Shown: positions 6,495-13,623, counted from the first letter of the stretch. The stretch: 22,730 bases of DNA from CAYTET01 sp964436975 (GCA_964436975.1 CAYTET010000030.1:1-22730); one strand, 5' to 3'. Made by a program: numbers and translations. The notes: generated from the sequence alone by a model not told the origin.

Positions 6495-7586
6495 ATGGAT
6501 ACAATGTTTCAATATATCAGGGAAACGCCGGCACAGTGCCGCATCAATCTTGATGACTCAAAGGCTTTGACCCAGACGGCCGTCAACGCATATCTGAAGA
6601 AAGACTGGCAGCGGATTGAGATCATTGCCTGCGGGTCATCATATAACGCCACCATGACGGCTAAATATTTTATTGAGAAAGTCCTGCATAAGAAAGTAGA
6701 GGTTGTGACATCATTGACGGCTGCCGATTATGAAACCGTCTTTGATGAAAAAACCTTCTACTGCGGCATCGGCCAGAGCGGCCGCAGCGTCAATACAAAC
6801 AGCGCCATGCATAAGGTGCTGGATCAGGGCTTTGATGTTTTAGGCATAACCGGCAATGTCAACAGCGTGATGAAAGACAACTGCAGCAGTATCGTCTACT
6901 GGGGTGTCGGTGTTGAAAAAATCGGCTATGTGACCAAGGGCTATTCAACCTGTGTGTTTTTCTGGATGCTGTTCGCTATCGAGGCCGGGATGGCGGGTCA
7001 TGCCATCAGCCAGCCGGAATATGAGGAATACCGTGTCAAGCTGGCGGCTATGATCGATGCCATGAATGCGGCCATCGATAAGGCGGATAGCTGGTATCAG
7101 GCCAATGAGGAAGAGCTTTACAGCGGTCTGAGCCGGGCCCAGATGTTAGGCTGCGGCTACAACTACGGCACAGCCCTGGAAGCGGCTCTGAAAGTTGAAG
7201 AGACGATGGGGAAAGCCTCCACCGCCTATGAACTGGAAGAATTTCTGCACGGACCGTATATTGAAACAAATGATACCCGCAGTGTCTTCATCTTTGACGG
7301 CGGCGGCGTTTCAAGCCGGCGTGCCCTGCAGATCTATGAGAATATTCACAAGCTGACCCCGCATGTATTTATGATTACCAATCATCCGGTGGCCGACCGC
7401 AGGGTTTTAGTGCTGGATCACAGTCTGGAAGAGGCATATACGCCGCTGGTCAATATCATTGCCATGCAGACGGCAGCCGCCTATGGCAATCAGAAATGGG
7501 TCAATCCCTTACAGGATACCCGGCTGGCGTTTATTGACAGTCTGGATTACAAATCGCCTAAAAAAGGCAATGAAATAGGATTGTAG
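6495..7586 (+). CDS. SIS-domain sugar-phosphate isomerase/deglycase
   Basis: The 363-residue product has two SIS domains like the isomerase half of GlmS but no glutaminase domain. The first contains ACGSSYNA (45-52) and GIGQSGRSVNT (91-101); the second contains GCGYNYGTALEAALK (219-233) and ELEEFLHGP (246-254), where the Glu and His match catalytic positions of the deglycase group (FrlB, GfrE/GfrF). Such enzymes split fructosamine-type phosphates, for example glucoselysine 6-phosphate, or deaminate amino-sugar phosphates. Its place between IID and IIB makes it the first enzyme acting on the imported phosphate. No separate NagB-type deaminase is visible, so this protein may fill that role. GGGAGGT precedes the ATG by 8 bases. 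Confidence 0.85.
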   Translation: MDTMFQYIRETPAQCRINLDDSKALTQTAVNAYLKKDWQRIEIIACGSSYNATMTAKYFIEKVLHKKVEVVTSLTAADYETVFDEKTFYCGIGQSGRSVNTNSAMHKVLDQGFDVLGITGNVNSVMKDNCSSIVYWGVGVEKIGYVTKGYSTCVFFWMLFAIEAGMAGHAISQPEYEEYRVKLAAMIDAMNAAIDKADSWYQANEEELYSGLSRAQMLGCGYNYGTALEAALKVEETMGKASTAYELEEFLHGPYIETNDTRSVFIFDGGGVSSRRALQIYENIHKLTPHVFMITNHPVADRRVLVLDHSLEEAYTPLVNIIAMQTAAAYGNQKWVNPLQDTRLAFIDSLDYKSPKKGNEIGL

Positions 7587-7595
7587 GAACTGGCC

Positions 7596-8075
7596 ATGGA
7601 AATAGTCAATATCAGAATTGATGAGCGGCTGATTCACGGTCAGGTTGCCGCCATGTGGACAGGCAGCTTAAAGGCCAGCCGCATAATGGTTGTCGACAAT
7701 GAGGTTGTCAAAAACGATTTCCAGAAAAGGATGCTTAAGATGGCCTGCCCGCAGAATATCAAACTGAGCATTCTTGATACGGCTACGGCGGCTAACAATG
7801 TGGGCATTCAGAAGTATGGCGATGACCGGATCTTTGTGATAGTGAAGGGGCCTGAAACCCTTGTCGATCTGATTGGCTGCGGTTTTCCTGTCAAAACGGT
7901 GACCGTCGGAAACATGTCGTCCGGCCCTGACACCAGGCAGATCAGCAAGACCATCAACATTACTGCTGAAGATGAAAAGGCTTTTAACAGTCTGCACAGC
8001 CGCAATGTACAGCTTTATGCCCAGATGATTCCCAGTGCTGAAAAGCAGGATTTTATCAGCATGCTGCATAAATAA
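7596..8075 (+). CDS. PTS mannose/fructose/sorbose-type IIB subunit
   Basis: The 159-residue soluble protein carries the IIB signature IRIDERLIHGQV with the phosphate-accepting His14. It takes phosphate from a IIA protein and passes it to the sugar bound by IIC-IID. Length is normal for a free IIB subunit. It follows the SIS gene by 9 bases and is the last gene before a strong terminator. No mannose-class IIA is encoded in the window, so IIB must be served by a IIA encoded elsewhere or lost in the assembly gap. Confidence 0.93.
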   Translation: MEIVNIRIDERLIHGQVAAMWTGSLKASRIMVVDNEVVKNDFQKRMLKMACPQNIKLSILDTATAANNVGIQKYGDDRIFVIVKGPETLVDLIGCGFPVKTVTVGNMSSGPDTRQISKTINITAEDEKAFNSLHSRNVQLYAQMIPSAEKQDFISMLHK

Positions 8076-8080
8076 ACCGA

Positions 8081-8117
8081 TCAGCGGGGCGTCTACTCGC
8101 CCCGCTGATGGCTTTTT
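8081..8117 (+). terminator. Strong terminator closing the PTS unit
   Basis: TCAGCGGGGCG (8081-8091) and CGCCCCGCTGA (8098-8108) form a perfect 11-bp GC-rich stem with a 6-base loop, followed by a T-rich tail (8113-8117). It separates the PTS-SIS genes from the NagA-like gene and may also serve as a partial terminator with read-through. Confidence 0.9.
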
Positions 8118-8257
8118 AAGAAAGCGGTTGGAATTGAGCAGCCGTTGCAAGAAAAAAGGGTAAATAACAGGATGGAGTTAATTTTCATACTGTGTTTTGA
8201 AGGACTTTATATCAGGCTCAGTCCGTTAATTAAATAATGAATTGAAAAGGTGAACCA

Positions 8258-9388
8258 ATGAAAATAACAAGTAAAAATGTGTGGACCGATGAGCATTTTG
8301 CCCCCGGTACCATCGAAATGGAACAAGGCGTTATTACCGCCGTTAAGCCGGGTCAGGATGATGATGCCAAAGATTATGGCGAGGCCTGCATTATTCCGGG
8401 CATGATTGATATTCATACGCATGGCTATGGCGGCGGCAGTTCAACTGACGGCGATCCTGATGTCATCCGCCGCTGGCTGAAGTATTATCCGCAGGAAGGG
8501 GTAACGACCTTTCTGCCCGGGGTTATGGTAAGAAGCGAACAGCGGATCAAGCAGTCGCTGGCCGCCATTGCCGACGTCATGGATGAGCATTTAGCCGGGG
8601 CTGAAATCCATGGCATTTTCCTGCAGGCCCCGTTTCTGGATCATGACTATGCCGGCACGTATGATAAATACTGGCTGCAGAAGCCGACGGTTGAGCATAT
8701 GAAAGAATACATCGGCTGTTCCCGCGGCAATATCAGAACGGTCAGCCTTGCCCCGGAGCATGATGCCGGTCATGAGGTGCTGAAGTATTGTGTTTCCAAC
8801 GGCATTAAAGTCTGCCTTGGCTTCAGCAACTGCTCCTATGAAGAAGCGATGACAGCCATGGATGAAGGCGCCAGCAATGTCGTGCACTGCTTCAACTGCA
8901 TGGCCCCGCTGCAGAGCCGCGATCCGCATCTGCCGGCGGCGGCCATGCTGAATGACAATATCTTCAGCGAAGTAATGGCTGACGGCATTCATGTTCATCC
9001 GGCGGTCATGCAGCTGGTCGGACGGATGAAGGGAAAAGACCGGCTTATTTCAGTAACTGATTCATCCAATATGAAGGGAATGAAGCCCGGTTTCTATCAT
9101 ACCGATGTCAGAGACCTGTATGTCTGTGAAGACGGCATTGGCCGCATGCCCAACGGCAAGATTGCCGGCAGCATGAAGACGATGATTGAAAACGTCAAAA
9201 ATCTGCAGGCGATCGGCCAGCTGCCTTTAGTCACGGCCATCAATGCCGTCACCATCAATCCGGCCCGCTTTTTGGGCATTGATGATAAAAAGGGCCTGAT
9301 CAAACAGGGCTATACGGCCGATCTGGCGGTTTACAGCAGTGACTATAAGATCATGCAGACTTATGTGCATGGATGCAAGATGCTATAA
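8258..9388 (+). CDS. NagA-family amidohydrolase, divergent metal site
   Basis: The 376-residue product has the fold markers of N-acetylglucosamine-6-phosphate deacetylase: GMIDIHTHG with His53 and His55, a FxxAPFL block, YEEAMTAMDEGA, VVHCFNCMAPL with His210, DGIHVHP, and VTDSS with the catalytic Asp268. Two positions differ from classical NagA. The usual EGPF Glu is Gln123 (QAPF), and the His of the usual GHxNATYEEA block is Phe189 (GFSNCSYEEA). Both are normally metal ligands, so the enzyme may use one metal, a shifted site, or a different substrate. GlcNAc-6-phosphate deacetylation is therefore not certain. A good ribosome binding site (AAGGTGA) precedes ATG. It leads a unit with a GntR regulator and a ChbG-type deacetylase. 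Confidence 0.85.
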   Translation: MKITSKNVWTDEHFAPGTIEMEQGVITAVKPGQDDDAKDYGEACIIPGMIDIHTHGYGGGSSTDGDPDVIRRWLKYYPQEGVTTFLPGVMVRSEQRIKQSLAAIADVMDEHLAGAEIHGIFLQAPFLDHDYAGTYDKYWLQKPTVEHMKEYIGCSRGNIRTVSLAPEHDAGHEVLKYCVSNGIKVCLGFSNCSYEEAMTAMDEGASNVVHCFNCMAPLQSRDPHLPAAAMLNDNIFSEVMADGIHVHPAVMQLVGRMKGKDRLISVTDSSNMKGMKPGFYHTDVRDLYVCEDGIGRMPNGKIAGSMKTMIENVKNLQAIGQLPLVTAINAVTINPARFLGIDDKKGLIKQGYTADLAVYSSDYKIMQTYVHGCKML

Positions 9389-9389
9389 T
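9381..9389 (+). promoter_or_regulatory. Possible internal promoter (extended -10) before the GntR gene
   Basis: TGCTATAAT overlaps the last codons and stop of the NagA-like gene. It is a perfect extended -10 element, but the sequence 17 bases upstream (TTATGT) is a poor -35. It could give separate, low-level expression of the regulator. Confidence 0.35.
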
Positions 9390-9426
9390 CAGGGCATACT
9401 GAGAAATATCAGGAGACGCTGCCGGG

Positions 9427-10158
9427 ATGGACGCACCAGTAAAGTATAAATACAAGCAGATTGAAGAATATGTCTTTAACGGTATTTTTAATGGTGAGTT
9501 TCCGGTTGATTCAATGCTGCCTACCGAAAGTGAACTGTGCCGCCGGTTCAAGGTTTCCCGGATGACGGTGAATAAAGCCCTGAACAATGTGGCCAATATG
9601 GGACTGATCGAAAGAGTGCAGGGCAGCGGAAGCTATGTCAAACTTGTTAATCTGCAGCAGCAGTCGATCCCGATGATCTCGTTTTCGGAGCGGTATGCCA
9701 AAGAAGGAATCAAAACCACATCCCGGCTGCTGAAGTATTCGCTGAGTGATATCTCCGAATTCTCCAGCCTGCTGCTGACCAAGATACTGTACATAAATGC
9801 GGATGAGAAACTGCACTATTTTGAACGGCTGCGTTTCGGCAACGGCAAGGTGATTGCTTTTTCCCGGACGTGGGTACCGGCTTCCCGGATTCCGTCCATT
9901 GACATCAATTCGCTGAGCCAGTCTTTCTATGAATATCTGGAAAAACGGCTGAAGCTGCAGCTTGGCAATGGCAAATCGACACTGAAAGTGATTATTCCAA
10001 ATAATGAAATCAGGAATGCCCTGGGCCTGGAGAAAAATATTCCGGTCGTATATGTGTCGCATGTGTCCTGCTTCCGCAACGGTCTGCCCTTTGAGTATGT
10101 CGAAACCTATTCGATTTACAACAGCTATAAAATTGATTTCTATAACAAGAGGGTCTGA
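9427..10158 (+). CDS. GntR-family regulator with UTRA sensor domain
   Basis: The 243-residue product has a GntR winged helix-turn-helix (residues 5-75; LPTESELCRRFKVSRMTVNKA) followed by a UTRA ligand domain (about 90-240) ending with FEYVETYSIYN. This HutC-type layout is shared by NagR/YvoA and other regulators of sugar phosphates and amino sugars, so the effector is probably the phosphorylated sugar made by the nearby PTS or a product of it. It most likely represses the PTS and NagA-like units. An AGGAG sequence lies 11 bases from ATG, slightly far. The gene is 38 bases after the NagA-like gene and 2 bases before the ChbG-type gene. Confidence 0.9.
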   Translation: MDAPVKYKYKQIEEYVFNGIFNGEFPVDSMLPTESELCRRFKVSRMTVNKALNNVANMGLIERVQGSGSYVKLVNLQQQSIPMISFSERYAKEGIKTTSRLLKYSLSDISEFSSLLLTKILYINADEKLHYFERLRFGNGKVIAFSRTWVPASRIPSIDINSLSQSFYEYLEKRLKLQLGNGKSTLKVIIPNNEIRNALGLEKNIPVVYVSHVSCFRNGLPFEYVETYSIYNSYKIDFYNKRV

Positions 10159-10160
10159 AA

Positions 10161-10931
10161 ATGAAAATCATCGTTAACGCTGATGATATGGGATATACGA
10201 AAAGCATATCGGAAGGGATTATTGAAGGGTATAAACAGGGTATTGTATCTTCAACAACGGTAATGTGCCACATGCCCTATGCGGCCGCTGTACCTGCTCT
10301 TATCGCCGACTGCCCGCAGCTGGGAGTGGGCGTCCATCTGACTTTGACCTGCGGCCGGCCCCTTACCGACTGTCCTGACCTTACCGATGAGGACGGCTCG
10401 TTTTACAAATACCGGACCTTTTTTCAGAAGAAGGCTGATCGGCAGCAGGTTTACCGGGAATTCAAGGCCCAGATTGAAAAGTTCATTGCCATTTTTGGCC
10501 GCAGACCTACGCATATTGATTCCCATCAGGGCTGCCATGACGGCATAACCGTGCTGCTGAAGAATAATCCCCACTTTGCGGATGCCCACAACACGGAAGA
10601 AATCTATCAGCTGTCATTGAAACTGGCGGCTGAATATGATCTGCCGCTGCGGCGCAGTTGTCACTATAAATGGACGGATGCCTTCTACGGCGCCGCGGCC
10701 AGTGTCGAAACAATCGAAAAGACAATGGAGGACAGCGCCGGCCAGGACCGGGAATTCATGGTCCATCCGGGCTACTGTGATTTGGAACTGTACCGGAAAA
10801 GTTCTTATAATACTGACCGGGTCAAAGAACTGGCGGCCTTATGCGATCCAAGGATAAAAGAGTATCTTATCGCCAACGGGATTGATCTTGTCAATTTTGC
10901 CGGTGTCAAAAAGGATATCACAGTCTGCTGA
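10161..10931 (+). CDS. chbG: ChbG/YdjC-family carbohydrate deacetylase
   Basis: The 256-residue product begins with NADDMG (Asp8, Asp9), followed by GVHLTL (His59) and THIDSHQGCH (His118, His122, His126), the metal-binding set of the YdjC/ChbG family. ChbG removes one acetyl group from chitobiose or chitotriose phosphates, allowing further breakdown. The family also includes HpnK and members of unknown substrate. Here it ends the unit with the NagA-like amidohydrolase and the UTRA regulator, supporting an acetylated amino-sugar substrate. Both deacetylase families in one unit suggest either two acetylated positions or two related substrates. A terminator follows directly. The gene symbol is by family only. 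Confidence 0.85.
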   Translation: MKIIVNADDMGYTKSISEGIIEGYKQGIVSSTTVMCHMPYAAAVPALIADCPQLGVGVHLTLTCGRPLTDCPDLTDEDGSFYKYRTFFQKKADRQQVYREFKAQIEKFIAIFGRRPTHIDSHQGCHDGITVLLKNNPHFADAHNTEEIYQLSLKLAAEYDLPLRRSCHYKWTDAFYGAAASVETIEKTMEDSAGQDREFMVHPGYCDLELYRKSSYNTDRVKELAALCDPRIKEYLIANGIDLVNFAGVKKDITVC

Positions 10932-10941
10932 TTGATAATAG

Positions 10942-10973
10942 ACGGGTAAAGCGTCCGGCTTGCCCGTTTTTTT
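10942..10973 (+). terminator. Terminator after the chbG-like gene
   Basis: ACGGGTAA (10942-10949) pairs with TTGCCCGT (10960-10967), with one T-G pair, across a 10-base loop; seven T follow (10967-10973). Confidence 0.85.
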
Positions 10974-11065
10974 ATGTCGGGCCGGCCCTGATTGCCGCAG
11001 CGTGCCGGACCCGGAAAAAAATATTGCGGCCAAAAGATGATTTTTCAGCCATCCGGGTCAGGGTC

Positions 11066-11074
11066 TGCTATAAT
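11066..11074 (+). promoter_or_regulatory. Extended -10 promoter of the zinc-ribbon gene
   Basis: TGCTATAAT is a perfect extended -10 element 27 bases before ATG 11102. The -35 region is weak, as is common with this promoter type. Confidence 0.6.
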
Positions 11075-11101
11075 CACGGCGAATAAAGTGAGGTCTGGAA
11101 A

Positions 11102-11347
11102 ATGATTTGTCCAAAATGCGGCAGTTCAAATGTCAATGCGCAGGTTATCAATGAGGTTCATCTGAAGGATAAGCATCACGGTCTGCTGTGGTGGCTGTTT
11201 GTCGGCTGGTGGTGGCTGCCAATCAAATGGCTGATCTTTACCATGCCGGCTTTGCTGTTTAAGCTGTTCGGCCATAAAAAGCAGGAGGCTGTCAATCACC
11301 AGGAAACGATTTTTGTCTGCCAGAACTGCGGCCACCGCTGGTCCTGA
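11102..11347 (+). CDS. Small membrane protein with split zinc ribbon
   Basis: This 81-residue protein has one CxxC pair at the N terminus (Cys3, Cys6) and one at the C terminus (Cys73, Cys76 in CQNCGHRW). Together they could bind one zinc ion as a zinc ribbon. Between them lies a very Trp-rich hydrophobic stretch (WWLFVGWWWLPIKWLIF, residues 30-46, and on to about 57) that is probably membrane-embedded. As both ends must lie on the same side to share a zinc, a hairpin or re-entrant segment is likely. It has its own promoter and a GTGAGG ribosome binding site, and stands alone before the tRNA gene. Function unknown. Confidence 0.75.
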   Translation: MICPKCGSSNVNAQVINEVHLKDKHHGLLWWLFVGWWWLPIKWLIFTMPALLFKLFGHKKQEAVNHQETIFVCQNCGHRWS

Positions 11348-11409
11348 TAGACGGATTAAGAGCGTCAAAAGCACGAATCATAAACCGGGCCCGCCGCAAA
11401 ATTTTATTG

Positions 11410-11438
11410 TTGCGCTAAACTTTATGTTGGCTTATAAT
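11410..11438 (+). promoter_or_regulatory. Promoter of tRNA-Leu
   Basis: TTGCGC (11410-11415) and a perfect TATAAT (11433-11438) are 17 bases apart; the -10 box ends 10 bases before the mature tRNA end. Confidence 0.7.
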
Positions 11439-11448
11439 GTACTAGCAC

Positions 11449-11534
11449 GCACCGGTGGCGGAATTGGTATACGCGTATGTTTCAGGAGCATATGCCCAAA
11501 AGGCGTAAGAGTTCAAGTCTCTTCCGGTGCACCA
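11449..11534 (+). tRNA. tRNA-Leu (anticodon CAG)
   Basis: The 86-base sequence folds as a class II tRNA. The acceptor stem is GCACCGG with CCGGTGC, the D arm is GCGG...CGC, and the anticodon stem is TATGT/GCATA with loop TTCAGGA (CAG). A long variable arm (TGCC/GGCG) follows, then the T stem AAGAG/CTCTT with loop TTCAAGT. The long variable arm and anticodon identify leucine, reading CUG codons, which are very frequent in the surrounding genes. CCA is encoded (11532-11534). It has its own promoter and terminator. Confidence 0.97.
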
Positions 11535-11545
11535 GCAGAATACAG

Positions 11546-11569
11546 CGCTCGTCATGAGCGTTTTTTTTT
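11546..11569 (+). terminator. Terminator after tRNA-Leu
   Basis: CGCTC (11546-11550) and GAGCG (11556-11560) form a stem with a 5-base loop, extended by A-T and G-T pairs, followed by nine T (11561-11569). Confidence 0.85.
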
Positions 11570-11577
11570 GGCCGGGT

Positions 11578-11606
11578 TTGATACCGGACCGCTGACGTGA
11601 TAAAAT
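11578..11606 (+). promoter_or_regulatory. Promoter of dut
   Basis: TTGATA (11578-11583) and TAAAAT (11601-11606) lie 17 bases apart; the -10 box is also preceded by TG (TGATAAAAT). Expected start near 11613, leaving a leader of about 30 bases. Confidence 0.7.
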
Positions 11607-11630
11607 CATAGCGTCACTAAAGGAAGGAGC

Positions 11631-11645
11631 ATGATCTTTGAATGA
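11631..11645 (+). CDS. Four-residue leader mini-ORF overlapping dut
   Basis: ATG ATC TTT GAA TGA encodes only MIFE. It starts directly behind the strong AGGAAGGAG sequence (11621-11629), and its TGA shares bases with the dut ATG in an ATGA overlap (11642-11645). The spacing to this ATG is only one base, so use is uncertain; ribosomes may start at dut (12-base spacing) instead. Confidence 0.3.
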   Translation: MIFE

Positions 11646-12142
11646 ACCATATTGCCCATTTTGAAAAAGTCAGCTTTGAGCAGTTTAGCCAGGATATGCT
11701 TTCCTTCGGCTTTTCGGACAGCCTGCTGCAGCTTATTTACCGGCAGATAAAACTGCCCGTCCGCGCTACTGCCGGCAGTGCCGGCTATGACTTTTTTGCG
11801 CCTTTTGATTTGCGCTTTAGGGTCAACCAGACTACTCTGCTGCCTACCGGTATCAGAGCTTATATTGAACCGGGCTGGGTTCTGCAGATCTATCCGCGCT
11901 CTTCCTATGGCTTTAAATACCAACTGCAGCTGGACAATACCGTCGGCATTATTGACAGTGATTATTATAAAGCCGACAATCAGGGCCATATCATGATTAA
12001 AATGACCAACGGCAATATTAATCCGCTGGATATTAAAACCGGCAACGCCTTTGCCCAGGGCCTGTTTATACCCTATGGCATCTGCACCGATGACAATACT
12101 TCAGCCCAGCGCCATGGCGGTGTTGGCAGCACCGGTCAATAG
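11642..12142 (+). CDS. dut: dUTP diphosphatase (trimeric dUTPase)
   Basis: The 166-residue enzyme hydrolyses dUTP to dUMP and pyrophosphate, keeping uracil out of DNA and feeding dTMP synthesis. The five dUTPase motifs appear in order: AGSAGYD, YPRSS, NTVGIIDSDYY (catalytic Asp), AFAQGLF, and RHGGVGSTG at the C terminus. In motif V the usual Phe that stacks on uracil is Val. An N-terminal extension of about 35 residues precedes the core. ATG 11642 is fixed by an in-frame TGA just upstream (11639-11641). The gene has its own promoter. Confidence 0.93.
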   Translation: MNHIAHFEKVSFEQFSQDMLSFGFSDSLLQLIYRQIKLPVRATAGSAGYDFFAPFDLRFRVNQTTLLPTGIRAYIEPGWVLQIYPRSSYGFKYQLQLDNTVGIIDSDYYKADNQGHIMIKMTNGNINPLDIKTGNAFAQGLFIPYGICTDDNTSAQRHGGVGSTGQ

Positions 12143-12204
12143 CATCAGCATCAATCCGTAATCATTGCATCTCCTTAGCGGAGAGTGATAGAAAGAGGAA
12201 AAAG

Positions 12205-12831
12205 ATGAAAGGGAATAAGGAAAAGATTAAACGCTTAGTTGTCATGGCTTTGTTTATCGCTATTGAAATTGTTCTGATGTACACGCCGCTGGGCTATCTT
12301 CCCATCGGGGTTCTGCAGCTGACCACGCTGCACATTCCGGTTATTCTGGCCGGCATTCTGCTGGGGCCGGGGGCCGGGGCCTTTATGGGTCTGGTCTTTG
12401 GCTTGACCAGCATGGTCTATGCCACTACCGTGCCTAATGCGGCGTCTTTTATTTTCTCGCCGTTTTATTCGGCGGGCGGCTACAGCGGCAACTTCGGCAG
12501 TGTTGTCATTGCCCTGGTCCCCCGGATCATTCTGGGCTGGGGATCCGGCCTGCTGTACCGGCTTTTGGGCGGAACGGCTAATAAAAGGCAGAATATCAGT
12601 GTCATTGTTACCGCTATTGTCATGACCCTGGTGCACTCGGTTTTGGTGCTGGGCGGTATCTATATTTTCTTCGGGCCGCTGTATGCCCAGGCTGTCGGAA
12701 TCGAATACAGCGCTTTGGCGGCGGCTTTGCTGGCCGTCATTACCAGCAACGGCATTCTGGAGGCCCTGCTGGCGGCTCTGGTCTGCTGGCCGGTCAGCCG
12801 GGCGGTTCATCTGGTTGAGAAAGGAGCCTGA
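12205..12831 (+). CDS. panT: ECF transporter S component, probably for pantothenate
   Basis: The 208-residue membrane protein has about six hydrophobic segments and the look of ECF substrate-binding components: a charged N terminus, PLGYLPIGVLQLTTLHIPVILAG-type segment 2, GPGAGAFMGLVFGL, then FIFSPFYSAGG and IALVPRIILG, which are typical of the PanT group. It would use the shared ECF energising module (EcfA, EcfA', EcfT) encoded elsewhere. The pantothenate kinase gene begins 5 bases after its stop, which is strong support for pantothenate as substrate: uptake and first phosphorylation are produced together. GAGGA precedes ATG. Confidence 0.85.
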   Translation: MKGNKEKIKRLVVMALFIAIEIVLMYTPLGYLPIGVLQLTTLHIPVILAGILLGPGAGAFMGLVFGLTSMVYATTVPNAASFIFSPFYSAGGYSGNFGSVVIALVPRIILGWGSGLLYRLLGGTANKRQNISVIVTAIVMTLVHSVLVLGGIYIFFGPLYAQAVGIEYSALAAALLAVITSNGILEALLAALVCWPVSRAVHLVEKGA

Positions 12832-12836
12832 TTTAA

Positions 12837-13607
12837 ATGCTGCTGGCAATAGATGCAGGCAATACTAATATTTCCATAGGTTTTCTTGAAGAGGGCAAGG
12901 TTCTGGCTTCTTTCAGGCTGACTACCAAGATTGAGCGGACTTCGGATGAATTCGGCATGATGATTCTGGACATGCTGGAAAGCCGCAGCCTGAAGGCGGA
13001 TGCGGTCAGCGCCACCATCATCTCTTCGGTGGTGCCGAATATTAACCATGCTTTGAATAATGCCATCATCAAGTATTTCAATCAGCAGCCCCAGTTTATC
13101 GGTCCGGGGATGAAAACCGGTCTGGCCATAAATATTGAAGATCCGAAATCGGTCGGAGCCGACCGCATTGTTGATCTGGTGGCCGGTTTTGATTATTACC
13201 AGCGGGACTGCCTGGTTGTCGATTTTGGCACCGCCACCACTTTTGATTATGTGGACCAGCACTGCGCCTTTCTTTACGGCATCACCGCGCCGGGTCTGAA
13301 GATAACCGCCCAGGCCCTGACCAACCAGACGGCCAAACTGCCGGAAGTGGAGATTGCCATGCCCAATAGCATTCTGGCGGTCAATACGATTGAGTCGATG
13401 CAGGCAGGCATCGTTTACGGCTATATCGGTCTGACCGAGCATATCATTGCCACCATCAAAAAGGAAATCGGCCATGATTTCCCTGTTATCGCTACCGGCG
13501 GCCTGGGCCGGCTGATCAGCCAGCAGACCGACCTTATCGATCAGTACCAGCCGGATCTGGCCTATAGCGGCATGTGGCTGATCTATCAGAAAAACAGACA
13601 CCAGTAA
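12837..13607 (+). CDS. coaX: Type III pantothenate kinase
   Basis: The 256-residue product has the CoaX marks: the phosphate loop LAIDAGNTN at the N terminus (Asp6), GADR (107-110), VVDFGTATTFD (Asp129) and, near the end, IATGGLG. It phosphorylates pantothenate, the first step of coenzyme A synthesis; type III enzymes use a monovalent cation and are not feedback-inhibited by CoA. AAAGGAG lies 10 bases before ATG, inside the end of the upstream transporter gene. A two-way terminator follows. Confidence 0.95.
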   Translation: MLLAIDAGNTNISIGFLEEGKVLASFRLTTKIERTSDEFGMMILDMLESRSLKADAVSATIISSVVPNINHALNNAIIKYFNQQPQFIGPGMKTGLAINIEDPKSVGADRIVDLVAGFDYYQRDCLVVDFGTATTFDYVDQHCAFLYGITAPGLKITAQALTNQTAKLPEVEIAMPNSILAVNTIESMQAGIVYGYIGLTEHIIATIKKEIGHDFPVIATGGLGRLISQQTDLIDQYQPDLAYSGMWLIYQKNRHQ

Positions 13608-13623
13608 GCAGTATACCGAAAAT

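Noticed and set aside
8115..8132. CcpA (cre) site after the PTS unit
   Set aside because: AAGAAAGCGGTTGGA differs from the consensus at two key positions.
12235..13601. Long open frames on the minus strand (12235-12849, 12807-13601)
   Set aside because: They are antisense to clear panT and coaX genes, lack ribosome binding sites, and have Gln/Asn/His-rich sequences typical of shadow frames.
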